This document shows, piece by piece, positions 17,429 through 26,124 of a DNA stretch of 64,000 nt. The number at the start of each line of letters is the position of its first letter. Positions within the stretch are counted from its first letter, which is position 1. The stretch is from NCBI RefSeq assembly GCF_014645835.1, contig NZ_BMMM01000001.1:62001-126000 (forward strand). Reading direction: 5' to 3'. The position numbers and the translations under genes were made by a program. Below the pieces are notes generated by a model. It did no database searches. It was not told the origin of the DNA and saw only the letters and a list, made by a program, of their open reading frames with translations. The stretch is from Streptomyces albiflavescens. GTDB lineage: Bacteria > Actinomycetota > Actinomycetes > Streptomycetales > Streptomycetaceae.

Positions 17429-18991
17429 CTACACCTGGGCTTTGTCCTCCAGCACCGCCATCGCCGCGTTGTGCCCGGGCACCCCGCTCACGCCGCCGCC
17501 CCGTACCGCGCCCGCCCCGCACAGCAGCACGTTCGCGTGCCGGGTCTCGACGCCCCAGCGGCCCGTACCTTCCTGCGCGTACGGGAAGGCGAGGTCGCGG
17601 TGGAAGATGTTGCCGCCGGGCAGCCGCAGGTCGCGCTCCAGGTCGAGCGGGGTCTTCGCCTCGATGCACGGGCGGCCGTCCGCATCGGTCGCGAGGCAGT
17701 CGGCGAGCGGTTCGGCGAGGTGCGCGTCCAGCTGCGCCAGCGTCGACTTCAGCAGCTCCTCCCGTACGGAGTCGTTGTCGCGCTCGAACAGTCGGGCGGG
17801 TGTGTGGAGGCCGAAGAGGGTGAGGGTCTGATAGCCCTGCTCGACCAGGTCCTGGCCGAGGATGCTCGGGTCGGTGAGCGAGTGGCAGTAGATCTCGGAA
17901 GGCGGGGCGGTGGGCAGCTCCCCGGACGCCGCCTGGGCGTGGGCTCGTGCCAACTGCTCGTAGCCCTCGGCGATGTGGAAGGTGCCGGAGAACGCCTCGC
18001 GCGGGTCGACGGACGCGTCGCGCAGCCTCGGCAGCCGCTTGAGCAGCATGTTCACCTTGAGCTGCGCGCCCTCGGCCGGGGTGGGCGGCTCATCGCCTGT
18101 GAGGTGCGCGAGCTCCTGCGGCGACGCGTTGACGAGGACGTGCCGGGCGGCGACGACGCCCTCCCCGTCCACGGTCCGGTAGGTGACCTCGGCGGCCTCG
18201 CCGTCCGTCTCGATCCGCAGCACCTCGTGGCCGGTGGCGATCACTGCGCCCGCGTTGCGCGCCGCCGCGGCGATCGCGTCGGTGAGTGCGCCCATGCCGC
18301 CGACGGGCACGTCCCAGGCGCCGGTGCCGCCGCCGATCACGTGGTAGAGGAAGCAGCGGTTCTGCCGCAGCGAGGGGTCGTGGGCGTCGGCGAAGGTCCC
18401 GATGAGGGCGTCGGTCAGGACGACACCGCGTACGAGATCGTCGGCGAAGTACTCCTCGACGGCCGTGCCGATCGGCTCCTCGAAGAGCATCCGCCAGGCG
18501 TCCTCGTCGTCGATGCGACCGCGCAGTTCGTCGCGCGCCGGGAGCGGCTCGATGAGCGTCGGGAACACCCGCTGGGCGACGCGGCCCGTCATCCCGTAGA
18601 AGCGCTGCCAGGCCTCGTACTCGCGGTCCGATCCGGTCAGCCGGGCAAAGGCCTCGCGGGTGCGCCGCTCGCCGCCGCCGACGAGCAGTCCGGTGGGCCG
18701 GCCGTCGCGCTCGACGGGCGTGTACGACGAGATGGTGCGCCCACGGACCCGGAAGTCGAGGCTCAGATCCCGGACGATCTTCCGGGGCAGCAGGCTCACC
18801 AGATACGAGTAGCGCGACAGGCGCGCGTCGACCCCGGCGAACGGCCGGGTGGACACGGCGGCGCCCCCGGTGTTCCCCAGGCGCTCCAGCACCAGCACGG
18901 ACCGGCCGGCCCGGGCCAGGTAGGCGGCGGCGACCAGTCCGTTGTGGCCCCCGCCGACGATCACGGCGTCGTATCCCTCGTGTGCAGGCAT
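17429..18991 (-). CDS. Phytoene-desaturase-like FAD oxidoreductase
   Basis: A 520-residue flavoprotein. The dinucleotide-binding motif is at the very N-terminus (YDAVIVGGGHNGLVAAAYLA, then LVLERLGNTGGAAVS), which selects the ATG at 18991. Family features follow: FVPVGGMGALTDAIAAAAR-like DVPVGGMGALTDAIAAAARN near 285, and the C-terminal FAD loop VLLCGAGAVRGGGVSGVPGH. It belongs with CrtI-like and pyridine nucleotide-disulfide oxidoreductase domain proteins, but no carotenoid genes are nearby. The substrate is unknown. Confidence 0.85.
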   Translation of the reverse strand: MPAHEGYDAVIVGGGHNGLVAAAYLARAGRSVLVLERLGNTGGAAVSTRPFAGVDARLSRYSYLVSLLPRKIVRDLSLDFRVRGRTISSYTPVERDGRPTGLLVGGGERRTREAFARLTGSDREYEAWQRFYGMTGRVAQRVFPTLIEPLPARDELRGRIDDEDAWRMLFEEPIGTAVEEYFADDLVRGVVLTDALIGTFADAHDPSLRQNRCFLYHVIGGGTGAWDVPVGGMGALTDAIAAAARNAGAVIATGHEVLRIETDGEAAEVTYRTVDGEGVVAARHVLVNASPQELAHLTGDEPPTPAEGAQLKVNMLLKRLPRLRDASVDPREAFSGTFHIAEGYEQLARAHAQAASGELPTAPPSEIYCHSLTDPSILGQDLVEQGYQTLTLFGLHTPARLFERDNDSVREELLKSTLAQLDAHLAEPLADCLATDADGRPCIEAKTPLDLERDLRLPGGNIFHRDLAFPYAQEGTGRWGVETRHANVLLCGAGAVRGGGVSGVPGHNAAMAVLEDKAQV

Positions 18992-19108
18992 GGTTCTTCG
19001 TAGCACGTGATGATCTAGGTCGGCCAGGGGTGCGCGGCAAGCGGCGGGCACCCGGACGAGGAAGTGGACACCTCGGCGCAGGCGTGGTGCCCCGAGGCGG
19101 GGAGAAGC

Positions 19109-21385
19109 TCAGTGCCCCCCGGCCGCCCGCTGCTGCCGTAACGCCGCCACCCGCCGATACAGTTCGACGGCCTCCTGGCCACGCCCCAGCTGCTCCAGGC
19201 AGTGGGCCTCGTCGTTCCGGCTGGCGAGGGCGTCGGGATGGTCGGCGCCGAGCACCCGCTCGCGGGCGGTGGCGACGCGGCGGTACTCGATGAGCGCGTC
19301 GCCCCAGCGGCCCAGCCAGCCGAGGCCGACGGCGACCTCTCGGCGGCTGACGAGGGTGTCCGGGTGGTCGGCGCCGAGGACACGCTCGCGGATGGCGCAG
19401 ACGTCGCGGGACTCGGCGAGGGCCTCCTCCCAGCGGCCCATGCGGCCGAGGTTCACCCCGAGGCCGTGCCGGGCGCGCAGGGTTTCGGGGTGCGCGGGAC
19501 CGTGCACCCGGGTGCGGTCGTCGATCAGGTCGCGGTACAGCTCCAGAGCCTGCGCACTGCGGCCTAGCCGGCCGAGGCTGATGCCTACCTCGTAGCGGGC
19601 GGCCAGCGTGTCCGGGTGGTCGGGGCCCAGCGCCTGCGCACGGGCCTCGGCCACCTCCTGGTAGGTGTGCAGAGCCTCGGGCCAGCGCCCCAACTGGCCG
19701 AGCGCGTAAGCGACTTCGTACCGGGTGACGAGCGTGTCGGGGTGGGTCGGGCCGAGCACCCGGGCGCGGGCGGCGGCGACCTCGGTCGCCATGCGGTACG
19801 AGTCCTCCAGGCGCCCGAGCCTGCTCAGGTTGAAGGCGAGGTTGTGACGGCAGCGCAGGGTGTCGGGGTGGTCGGGCCCCATCGCGCGCTCCCGGACGCC
19901 GAGCACGGACGTGTAGGCCTGGTGCGCCTCGAAATGGCGCCCCAACTGGCCCAGTACGTACGCCATTTCCTGGCGGGCTGCCAGTGTGTCGGGGTGGTCG
20001 GCGCCGAGCACCCGCTCCCTGACCTGGGCGACATGGGCGTACTCGCGCAGCGCCTCGGCCGGGCGTCCGGTGCGGCTGAGGGTGAAGCCGACCTCGTACC
20101 GGCTGGCGAGCGTGTCGGGGTGGTCGGGCCCGAGGGCGTGTTCCCGTTCTGCGGCGACCGCGCGGTGCACCTCGCCCGCCTCGGTCCACCGGCCGAGCCG
20201 CCCCAGGCTCAGACCGGCGTTGTGCCGCCCCACCAAGGTGGTGATCAACTCCGGTGAGGGGGTGGGCCGTTCGTGGCGCTCGGGCTCGCGTGCGAGGGCC
20301 GTGGAAGGGCGGGCGATCCACTCTCCGGTGAGGCCCGCGGCCGCGTCCGGCGGGGTGGTGCGCAGTCCGGCGCCGGTCGCCTTGTGACCGGTGGTCATGC
20401 CCCGGGTCCAGGACGGCAACCGGGGTTCGCGGGACGGCGGCAGTTCGGGGCGGGACGCCGCGGCCGCCGAGGGACCCTGCTCCGCGGCGGGGTGCCGCAG
20501 GGCCGGGGTCACCACGGTCGGCACGTACACGGGTGTGGTGCGGCCCGCGCTGATGCGGCGGCCGAGTTCACGGGCGTCCTGCGGGCGCTGGTCGGGCCGT
20601 TTGGCGAGCAGGTCCAGGATGATCTTCTCGACGTACTCGGGGAGTTCGGCCCGGTGGCTGCGGGGCGGTGCGGGCGGCGTGTCACGGTGACCCACGAGGA
20701 CGGCCCAGGCGTCGTCGAGGTCGAACGGCGGCGCCCCGGTGGCGATTTCGTAGAGCACGCATCCGAAGGAGTACAGGTCGCTGCGCTGGTCGACATGGGC
20801 GCCGCTGATCTGTTCCGGCGACATGTAGTGGGGGGTGCCCATCGCGATGCCGGTGCCGGTCAGCCGTGCCGTGAAGCCGATGTCATGGCCGAGCCGAGCG
20901 ATCCCGAAGTCGCAGATCTTCACCGTGCCGTCGGCGAGTCGCATGATGTTCGCGGGCTTCAGGTCCCGGTGCACGATGCCCTGTTGGTGGGTGTACGCGA
21001 GCGCGGCGGCGACCTGCTCGGCGATCTCGACGACATCGGCGACCGGCAACGGATGCTGCTTGTTGTCCTCCAGGAGCTGGCTCAGATTCCGGCCCTCCAA
21101 CAGCTCCATCACCAGATACAGCACGCCGTCCGACTCGCCGAAGTCGTGGACGACGGTCACCCCGCGGTGCTGGAGAGCCGCGGCCACCCGGGCCTCCCGC
21201 CGAAACCGCTCCCGCAGGACACGAGTGAAGGACTGATCGTGGTGCGGGCCGAGCGGCTTGAGGCACTTGACCGCCACCTGCCGGCCCAGCGACTCGTCGC
21301 GCGCCCGCCACACCTCGCCCATGCCGCCACGCCCGATCAGATCGAGCAGTCGGTACCGGCTCTGGATCAGCCTGGTCTCCGCCAT
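19109..21385 (-). CDS. Serine/threonine protein kinase with C-terminal TPR array
   Basis: A 758-residue cytoplasmic-looking kinase. Residues about 1-280 hold the Hanks-type domain: glycine loop IGRGGMGEVWRARD, VAVKCLKP lysine, HRDLKPANIMRLADG, KICDFGIARLG and GTPHYMSPEQISG. A proline-rich linker of about 150 residues follows with no obvious transmembrane helix. From about residue 425 to the end come roughly nine 42-residue TPR units, eight of them with a G(P/A)xHP(D/E)(T/A)L tag of the kinesin-light-chain/NB-ARC-TPR type. The ATG at 21385 opens the kinase domain. No PASTA domains. The TPRs probably recruit the substrate. Confidence 0.92.
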   Translation of the reverse strand: MAETRLIQSRYRLLDLIGRGGMGEVWRARDESLGRQVAVKCLKPLGPHHDQSFTRVLRERFRREARVAAALQHRGVTVVHDFGESDGVLYLVMELLEGRNLSQLLEDNKQHPLPVADVVEIAEQVAAALAYTHQQGIVHRDLKPANIMRLADGTVKICDFGIARLGHDIGFTARLTGTGIAMGTPHYMSPEQISGAHVDQRSDLYSFGCVLYEIATGAPPFDLDDAWAVLVGHRDTPPAPPRSHRAELPEYVEKIILDLLAKRPDQRPQDARELGRRISAGRTTPVYVPTVVTPALRHPAAEQGPSAAAASRPELPPSREPRLPSWTRGMTTGHKATGAGLRTTPPDAAAGLTGEWIARPSTALAREPERHERPTPSPELITTLVGRHNAGLSLGRLGRWTEAGEVHRAVAAEREHALGPDHPDTLASRYEVGFTLSRTGRPAEALREYAHVAQVRERVLGADHPDTLAARQEMAYVLGQLGRHFEAHQAYTSVLGVRERAMGPDHPDTLRCRHNLAFNLSRLGRLEDSYRMATEVAAARARVLGPTHPDTLVTRYEVAYALGQLGRWPEALHTYQEVAEARAQALGPDHPDTLAARYEVGISLGRLGRSAQALELYRDLIDDRTRVHGPAHPETLRARHGLGVNLGRMGRWEEALAESRDVCAIRERVLGADHPDTLVSRREVAVGLGWLGRWGDALIEYRRVATARERVLGADHPDALASRNDEAHCLEQLGRGQEAVELYRRVAALRQQRAAGGH

Positions 21386-21450
21386 CTCGTGCGATCGCCC
21401 CCGTCGCTGCTCAGCCCCGCGCCCTCCCCCGGTCCGTCCAGTATGGCGAC

Positions 21451-22308
21451 CTATCTGCCGACTTTGTATGGCGCGGGGCGCGAGCCGGGGCCGAGCCGTG
21501 ACATGGCGCGCACAATGTGTTTGGGCGGGAGTTGCCAGCGCAGACGTGCGGGAATACAGCGCAGCAAGGTGCCCGTGACACGCAGGCGCCGAGTCACTGC
21601 GGCGGGCGGCGGGGCCGCCCTGCCGTACAACTCGTGGGCGTACGGCGGCAGAGAGGCGTACGCCAGATGCGCCACGCGCCGCCACAGCAGTGCGCGCGCC
21701 GGGACGAGCAAGGGGTGGGTCGGCGGACGCACCAGGAAGTCGTCCACCTCCCGCGCCTCGGGCCCCGCCGCCAGCTCCGGCTGCACCTTCTCGAAGTAGG
21801 CCGCCAACTCCGCCTGATTCGCGGGCACGTCGGCGGGATCCAGCCCCACCAGCCGGGCGCTGACGCGGTGTTCACCGATGTAGCGGTCGGCCTGCGCGTC
21901 CGTGAGACGGAACCCCGACCGGCGCAGGACATGCAGATAGGAGTCGATCTCCGCGCAGTGCACCCACAGGAGCAGCTCGGGTTCGTCGATCCGGTACCGC
22001 TCCCCGGTGCCCGGGTCCGTGGCCTTGAGCATCGTATGGATCTTCCGCACCCGCGCGCCCGCCTTCTCGGCGGCTGCGCCGGTGCCGTACGTGGTCGTCC
22101 CGACGAAGTTCGCGGTCCGCATCAACCGGCCCCAGGCGTCGCGTCGGAAGTCCGAGTTCTGCATGACCCCGCGCACCGTGCGCGGGTGCAGGGCCTGGAG
22201 ATAGAGCGCGCGGATCCCGGCGACCCACATCATCGGGTCGCCGTGCATCTGCCAGGTCACCGAGGAGGGTCCGAAGAGCCCCGGGTCACCAGTCTGAAAG
22301 GCCTCCAC
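21451..22308 (-). CDS. Oxygenase MpaB-family protein (DUF2236)
   Basis: A 285-residue helical protein with the family-typical start GLFGPSSVTWQMHGDPMMWV, LYLQALHPRTVRGVMQNSDF and HxxxxD-like HCAEIDSYLHVLRRSGFRL. The family is named after latex-clearing and mycophenolic-acid pathway haem enzymes; the histidines in MHGDPM, LHPRTV and WVHCAEID are candidate haem ligands. The function in Streptomyces is unknown. It lies 9 nt downstream of the acyl-CoA dehydrogenase gene, same strand, so they are probably cotranscribed. Confidence 0.87.
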   Translation of the reverse strand: MEAFQTGDPGLFGPSSVTWQMHGDPMMWVAGIRALYLQALHPRTVRGVMQNSDFRRDAWGRLMRTANFVGTTTYGTGAAAEKAGARVRKIHTMLKATDPGTGERYRIDEPELLLWVHCAEIDSYLHVLRRSGFRLTDAQADRYIGEHRVSARLVGLDPADVPANQAELAAYFEKVQPELAAGPEAREVDDFLVRPPTHPLLVPARALLWRRVAHLAYASLPPYAHELYGRAAPPPAAVTRRLRVTGTLLRCIPARLRWQLPPKHIVRAMSRLGPGSRPAPYKVGR

Positions 22309-22317
22309 ACCAGCAGG

Positions 22318-23496
22318 CTAACGCCGGACCCGCGGCATCCCCAGACCGATCCATGAGATGATTTCGCGCTGGATCTCGTTGTTTCCGCCGCCGAATGTGA
22401 AGATCACCGCCGATCGGTAGCCGCGTTCCAGTTCGCCGTGGAGGACGGCTCCGGTGGAACCCTCCTTGAGGACGCCGGGTGCGGCGACGACCTCCATCAG
22501 CCAGGCGTAGGCGTCGCGGCGCGCCTCGGAGCCGTACACCTTGACGGCGGAGGCGTCCTGCGGGGTGAGGGTGCCTTCCTGGACTGCGTTCACCATCTGC
22601 CAGTTGAGGAGTTTCATGGCGTCGAGCCTGGTGTGGGTCTGGGCCAGGCGGCGGCGCACCCACGAGAGGTCGATGACGCGGCGGCCGTCGGCGAGCTTGG
22701 TCTCCATGGCCCAGCGCTGGACGTCGTGCAGGGCGCGGATCGCCATGGTGCCGTGGGCGGCGAGCGTGACGCGTTCGTGGTTGAGCTGGTTGGTGATCAG
22801 CCGCCAGCCCTTGTTCTCCTCGCCGACCCGGCGCGAGACGGGGACGCGGATGTTCTCGTAGTAGCTCGCGGTGGTGTCGTGCGAGGCGAGGGTGTTGATG
22901 ATCGTGCACGAGTAGCCGGGGTCCGAGGTCGGCACCAGGAGCATGGTGATGCCCTTGTGGGGCGGGGCGTCCGGATCGGTGCGGACGGCGAGCCACACCC
23001 AGTCGGCGGTGTCGCCGTTCGTCGTCCAGATCTTCTGCCCGTTCACGACGTACTCGTCGCCGTCCCTCACCGCCTTGGTCTTGAGCGCGGCCAGGTCCGT
23101 GCCCGCGTCCGGCTCGCTGTAGCCGATCGCGAAGTCGATCTCGCCGGAGAGGATCTTCGGCAGGAAGTACGCCTTCTGCTCCTCCGTGCCGAACTGCATG
23201 ATCGTCGGACCGACGGTGTTCAGCGCCATCAGCGGCAGCGGGACGCCCGCCTGGGCCGCCTCGTCGAAGAAGATGAACTGCTCCATGGGGCTCAGCCCGC
23301 GCCCGCCGTACTCCTTGGGCCAGCCCACGCCGAGCCAGCCGTCGCCGCCGAGGCGGCGGATGGTCTCACGGTAGAAGCGCTTCTGCGCGGCCGGGTCCGC
23401 GTAGCGGGCGTAGGCGTTGTCCGGCACCAACCGGGCGAAGTAGCCGCGTAGTTCGGTGCGCAACCGCTGCTGCTCCGGCGTGTATTCGAGATGCAC
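22318..23496 (-). CDS. Acyl-CoA dehydrogenase
   Basis: A 392-residue flavoprotein of the acyl-CoA dehydrogenase superfamily. It shows FAIGYSEPDAGTDLAALKTK and GQKIWTTNGDTADWVWLAVR (FAD and substrate contacts), GVGWPKEYGGRGLSPMEQ in the N-terminal helices, and FGGGNNEIQREIISWIGLGM at the C-terminus. The GTG at 23496, with GGAGG 4-8 nt upstream, is preferred to a longer in-frame start because the protein then begins with the usual EYTPEQQRLR. The acyl substrate cannot be told from sequence. Confidence 0.92.
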   Translation of the reverse strand: MHLEYTPEQQRLRTELRGYFARLVPDNAYARYADPAAQKRFYRETIRRLGGDGWLGVGWPKEYGGRGLSPMEQFIFFDEAAQAGVPLPLMALNTVGPTIMQFGTEEQKAYFLPKILSGEIDFAIGYSEPDAGTDLAALKTKAVRDGDEYVVNGQKIWTTNGDTADWVWLAVRTDPDAPPHKGITMLLVPTSDPGYSCTIINTLASHDTTASYYENIRVPVSRRVGEENKGWRLITNQLNHERVTLAAHGTMAIRALHDVQRWAMETKLADGRRVIDLSWVRRRLAQTHTRLDAMKLLNWQMVNAVQEGTLTPQDASAVKVYGSEARRDAYAWLMEVVAAPGVLKEGSTGAVLHGELERGYRSAVIFTFGGGNNEIQREIISWIGLGMPRVRR

Positions 23497-23613
23497 GGCG
23501 CCTCCTGGCTCCCCAAGGCCGACCTGACGGCGCACACCGTAGAACGCGTTTCAGAAATTGGGAATGGCGATGCGCGTTCCACGACCGGGACCGGGCTTTC
23601 CCACGCACTGTCC

Positions 23614-24012
23614 TCAGCGCAGCGTCGCGAGGAAATCCGTGCACGCCTGGGCGCATTCGCGGCAGGCCTTCGCCCCGTCCTCCGCGCCGGCATACCGGTC
23701 GAAGGCCTGCGCGCACTCCAGGCAGACGGTGCGGCACCACTCCACGCGGGCGCGGATGCCGTTCTCGTCCTGGAGCTGTTCGGACAGTACGAGACAGGTC
23801 GCGTCGCACACTTCCGCGCACATGACCCCCTTGCGGCGCAGGAGTTCCTGTTCCCGTGGCCCGTCCGGATCCATCACACTCGCGCGCAGCGCGCACGCCC
23901 GCGCGCACTCGGTGCAGGCCTGCGCGCAGGCGAAGCGGTCCTCCAGGAACCGGATGGACTCCCGCTCGGATTGCCGGTATCGCTGATGCTGCTGAGATGT
24001 CGTCGATGTCAC
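23614..24012 (-). CDS. Cys-rich four-helix-bundle copper-binding protein (DUF326-like)
   Basis: A 132-residue protein with about 12 cysteines in CxxC(xxxC) spacings: CAQACTECARACALRAS, CAEVCDATC, CRTVCLECAQAF and CRECAQACTDF. This is the pattern of ferredoxin-like DUF326 proteins related to copper storage protein Csp, whose cysteines line the core of a four-helix bundle and bind Cu(I). There is no signal peptide, so it is likely cytosolic copper buffering. Spacing from the neighbours suggests its own transcript. Confidence 0.85.
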   Translation of the reverse strand: MTSTTSQQHQRYRQSERESIRFLEDRFACAQACTECARACALRASVMDPDGPREQELLRRKGVMCAEVCDATCLVLSEQLQDENGIRARVEWCRTVCLECAQAFDRYAGAEDGAKACRECAQACTDFLATLR

Positions 24013-24069
24013 CAGGCACGGGTAGCCGGGGGGAATCGCGTCAAACCCTGAGCGCCGCAGGAGCGTTGC

Positions 24070-24474
24070 CTACGCGCCCGACGCCTCCGCCGCCTCGCGC
24101 GAGATCCGCTCGAACTGCGCCCCCATCGCCTCGGAGAGCGCCTGGGCGGCGGTCAGCGGGCGGACCATGACCATCAGGTCGTCGATCCGGCCGTCCTCGT
24201 CGAAGTGCAGGAAGTCGCAGCCGTTGATCTCCTTGTCTCCCACCTTCGCAACGAAGAGCAGCGCGTGGTCCCGGCCGTCGGCACCGGCGATCTCACGGAC
24301 GTACCGGAAGTCGGTGAAGACGCGGGAGACGCCGCGCAGGATGGCCGCGGTGATCGCCTTGCCCGGGTAGGGCTTGAAGGCGACGGGGCTGGTGAACACG
24401 ACGTCGTCGGCCAGCATGTCCTCGATCGCGGCGAAGTCTCCCGCCTCCACGGCCTTGCGGAAGGAATGCATCAC
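24070..24474 (-). CDS. NTF2-like (SnoaL-fold) protein
   Basis: A 134-residue single-domain protein of the NTF2/SnoaL fold: FRKAVEAGDFAAIEDMLADDVVF at the N-terminus, then CDFLHFDEDGRIDDLMVMVR. No catalytic residues can be assigned; members include cyclases, isomerases and stress proteins. It is divergent from the PadR gene and shares an 80-bp AT-richer control region with it, so it is the likely target of that regulator. Confidence 0.82.
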   Translation of the reverse strand: MMHSFRKAVEAGDFAAIEDMLADDVVFTSPVAFKPYPGKAITAAILRGVSRVFTDFRYVREIAGADGRDHALLFVAKVGDKEINGCDFLHFDEDGRIDDLMVMVRPLTAAQALSEAMGAQFERISREAAEASGA

Positions 24475-24496
24475 GCCCGCCTCTCTTGATACTCAA

Positions 24497-24508
24497 CTAA
24501 TTGATTAG
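24497..24508. promoter_or_regulatory. Candidate PadR operator palindrome
   Basis: CTAAT-TG-ATTAG (24497-24508), with a further ATTAG at about 24520, in an unusually AT-rich patch between the NTF2-like and PadR genes. PadR proteins bind short dyads between themselves and their targets. Confidence 0.5.
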
Positions 24509-24556
24509 GTGCGCATCAGATTAGTCGCGGGGATGTGCGCCGTCTAGCCTTGGGGC

Positions 24557-25144
24557 ATGGCATTGCGCAACGCGGTCCTGGCCGCGCTTCTGGAGGGCGA
24601 GGCGTCGGGATACGACCTGGCCAAGGGGTTCGACGCGTCGGTGGCCAATTTCTGGATGGCGACTCCACAGCAGCTGTACCGGGAGCTGGACCGGATGGAG
24701 TCCGAGGGGCTCATCGAGGCCCGACTCGTCCAGCAGGAACGTCGGCCGAACAAGCGGGTGTTCTCCCTCACCGAGGCGGGCCGCGGCGCCCTGCGCGCGT
24801 TCACCGCCGAGCCGGCGAAGCCCCCGGCCATGCGAGATGAGTTGATGGTCAAGGTCTACGCCGTCGACGAGGGGGACGACGAGGCCGTACGGGCGGCGAT
24901 CACCGAGCGACTCGAATGGGCTCGCGGCAAGCTGGCCCACTACGACCGGATCCGTGCCCGGCTCCTCGACGGGCGCACCGAGGACGAGTATCTGGCCGGG
25001 GCCGATCGCGTCGGCCCGTATCTCACGCTGATGGGGGGCCGCGCGTACGAGCGGGAGAACATCCGTTGGGCCGAGCAGGCTCTGCTGATCCTGGAACAGC
25101 GCGCCTCCGTACCGCGACAGTTCGGCTCCCCCGGCACTGCATGA
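24557..25144 (+). CDS. PadR-family transcriptional regulator
   Basis: A 195-residue regulator. N-terminal winged helix with the family signature LEGEASGYDLAKGFD and FWMATPQQLYRELDRMESEG, then KRVFSLTEAGRGAL. The C-terminal helical dimerisation region (about residues 95-180) matches the longer PadR subfamily. It is divergent from the NTF2-like gene and probably represses it and itself through the dyad between them. The effector is unknown. Confidence 0.92.
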   Translation: MALRNAVLAALLEGEASGYDLAKGFDASVANFWMATPQQLYRELDRMESEGLIEARLVQQERRPNKRVFSLTEAGRGALRAFTAEPAKPPAMRDELMVKVYAVDEGDDEAVRAAITERLEWARGKLAHYDRIRARLLDGRTEDEYLAGADRVGPYLTLMGGRAYERENIRWAEQALLILEQRASVPRQFGSPGTA

Positions 25145-25273
25145 GTGTCGCTCCCCGGTTCCCGGCCAGCCATTGGAAGTCCTATACCTGCAAACGGCTT
25201 CCCTATTGGTCACCTATGTCCGGCCCGCATACCGTCGAGGACATCGCCGCACTGACGATCTGAGCGCGCAGCG

Positions 25274-25354
25274 TCAGGGCGTTCGACCGCCTGCACCCGT
25301 TCAGGGCGTTCGACCGCCTGCACCCGTTCAGGGCGTTCGACCGCCTGAGCCCGT
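25274..25354. repeat. 27-bp tandem repeat, three copies plus a partial
   Basis: Units begin at 25274, 25301 and 25328 (TCAGGGCGTTCGACCGCCTG...). Copies 1 and 2 are identical and copy 3 differs at two adjacent bases. An 8-bp partial copy follows at 25355. The array ends about 60 bp before the DJ-1/PfpI start codon, so it lies in that gene's leader. It is too regular and has no spacers, so it is not a CRISPR. Confidence 0.95.
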
Positions 25355-25423
25355 TCAGGGCGGCGTACGACCAAGACACCGCCCTCAGGTCCGTCAGGGC
25401 CCGCACCCTCGGAGAGACACACC

Positions 25424-26119
25424 ATGTCAAAGATCCTTTTTGTGATGACCGGCGTCGACTACTGGACGCTCGCCGACGGCACCCGGCACCCGACCGGCTT
25501 CTGGGCCGAGGAGGCCGTCGCCCCGTACGAGGCCTTCAAGGCCGCGGGCCACGAGGTCGTCGTCGCCACGCCGGGCGGCGTCGTGCCGACCGTGGACAGG
25601 GGCAGCCTGGCGCCCGAGGTGAACGGCGGTCAGGAAGGCGCCGACCGGATCGAGAACGTCCTTGCCTCGATGGTCGAACTCCAGCAGCCGATCAAGCTGG
25701 AGGAGGTGGACCTGGACGACTACGCGGCCGTCTTCTACCCCGGCGGCCACGGCCCCATGGAGGACCTCGCGGTCAACGCCGACTCCGGACGGCTCCTCAC
25801 CCTTGCGCTCGACTCGGGCAAGCCGCTCGGCGTGGTGTGCCACGCCCCGGCCGCGCTGCTCGCCGCCACCCGCGAGGACGGCGGCAACGCCTTCGCGGGC
25901 TACCGGGTCTCCGCCTTCACCAACGCCGAGGAGACCCAGGCGGGTCTCGCCGACAAGGCCAAGTGGCTGCTCCAGGACCGGCTGGTCGAGGCGGGCGTCG
26001 ACTTCCAGGAGGGTGAGCCGTGGGCCCCCAAGGTGGTCGTCGACCGCAACCTGGTCACCGGCCAGAACCCGTCCTCCTCCGCCCCGCTCGCGGCCGAGCT
26101 GCTCAAGAAGCTGGGCTGA
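25424..26119 (+). CDS. DJ-1/PfpI-family protein (Hsp31-like)
   Basis: A 231-residue class I glutamine-amidotransferase-like protein. The acidic partner is in HPTGFWAEEAVAPYEAF, a FYPGGHGPMEDL loop follows, and the nucleophile-elbow cysteine sits in LGVVCHAPAALL. It resembles Hsp31/YhbO-type glyoxalase/deglycase chaperones, which deal with reactive carbonyls. GGAGAG precedes the ATG at 25424. The TetR gene starts 5 nt after its stop, giving an operon with its probable regulator. The 27-bp repeat array lies in the leader. Confidence 0.9.
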   Translation: MSKILFVMTGVDYWTLADGTRHPTGFWAEEAVAPYEAFKAAGHEVVVATPGGVVPTVDRGSLAPEVNGGQEGADRIENVLASMVELQQPIKLEEVDLDDYAAVFYPGGHGPMEDLAVNADSGRLLTLALDSGKPLGVVCHAPAALLAATREDGGNAFAGYRVSAFTNAEETQAGLADKAKWLLQDRLVEAGVDFQEGEPWAPKVVVDRNLVTGQNPSSSAPLAAELLKKLG

Positions 26120-26124
26120 CCCTC

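Noticed and set aside
15543..17669. 708-codon open frame on the minus strand opposite the serine hydrolase
   Set aside because: Shadow of a gene with clear SxxK and HTG-type motifs; no family resemblance.
25274..25354. CRISPR array
   Set aside because: Repeats are directly adjacent with no spacers, and no cas genes are present.
25173..25445. 90-codon frame through the 27-bp repeats as a repeat-peptide gene
   Set aside because: No ribosome binding site, it overlaps the DJ-1 start, and its composition is due only to the repeat. Kept as a DNA repeat.
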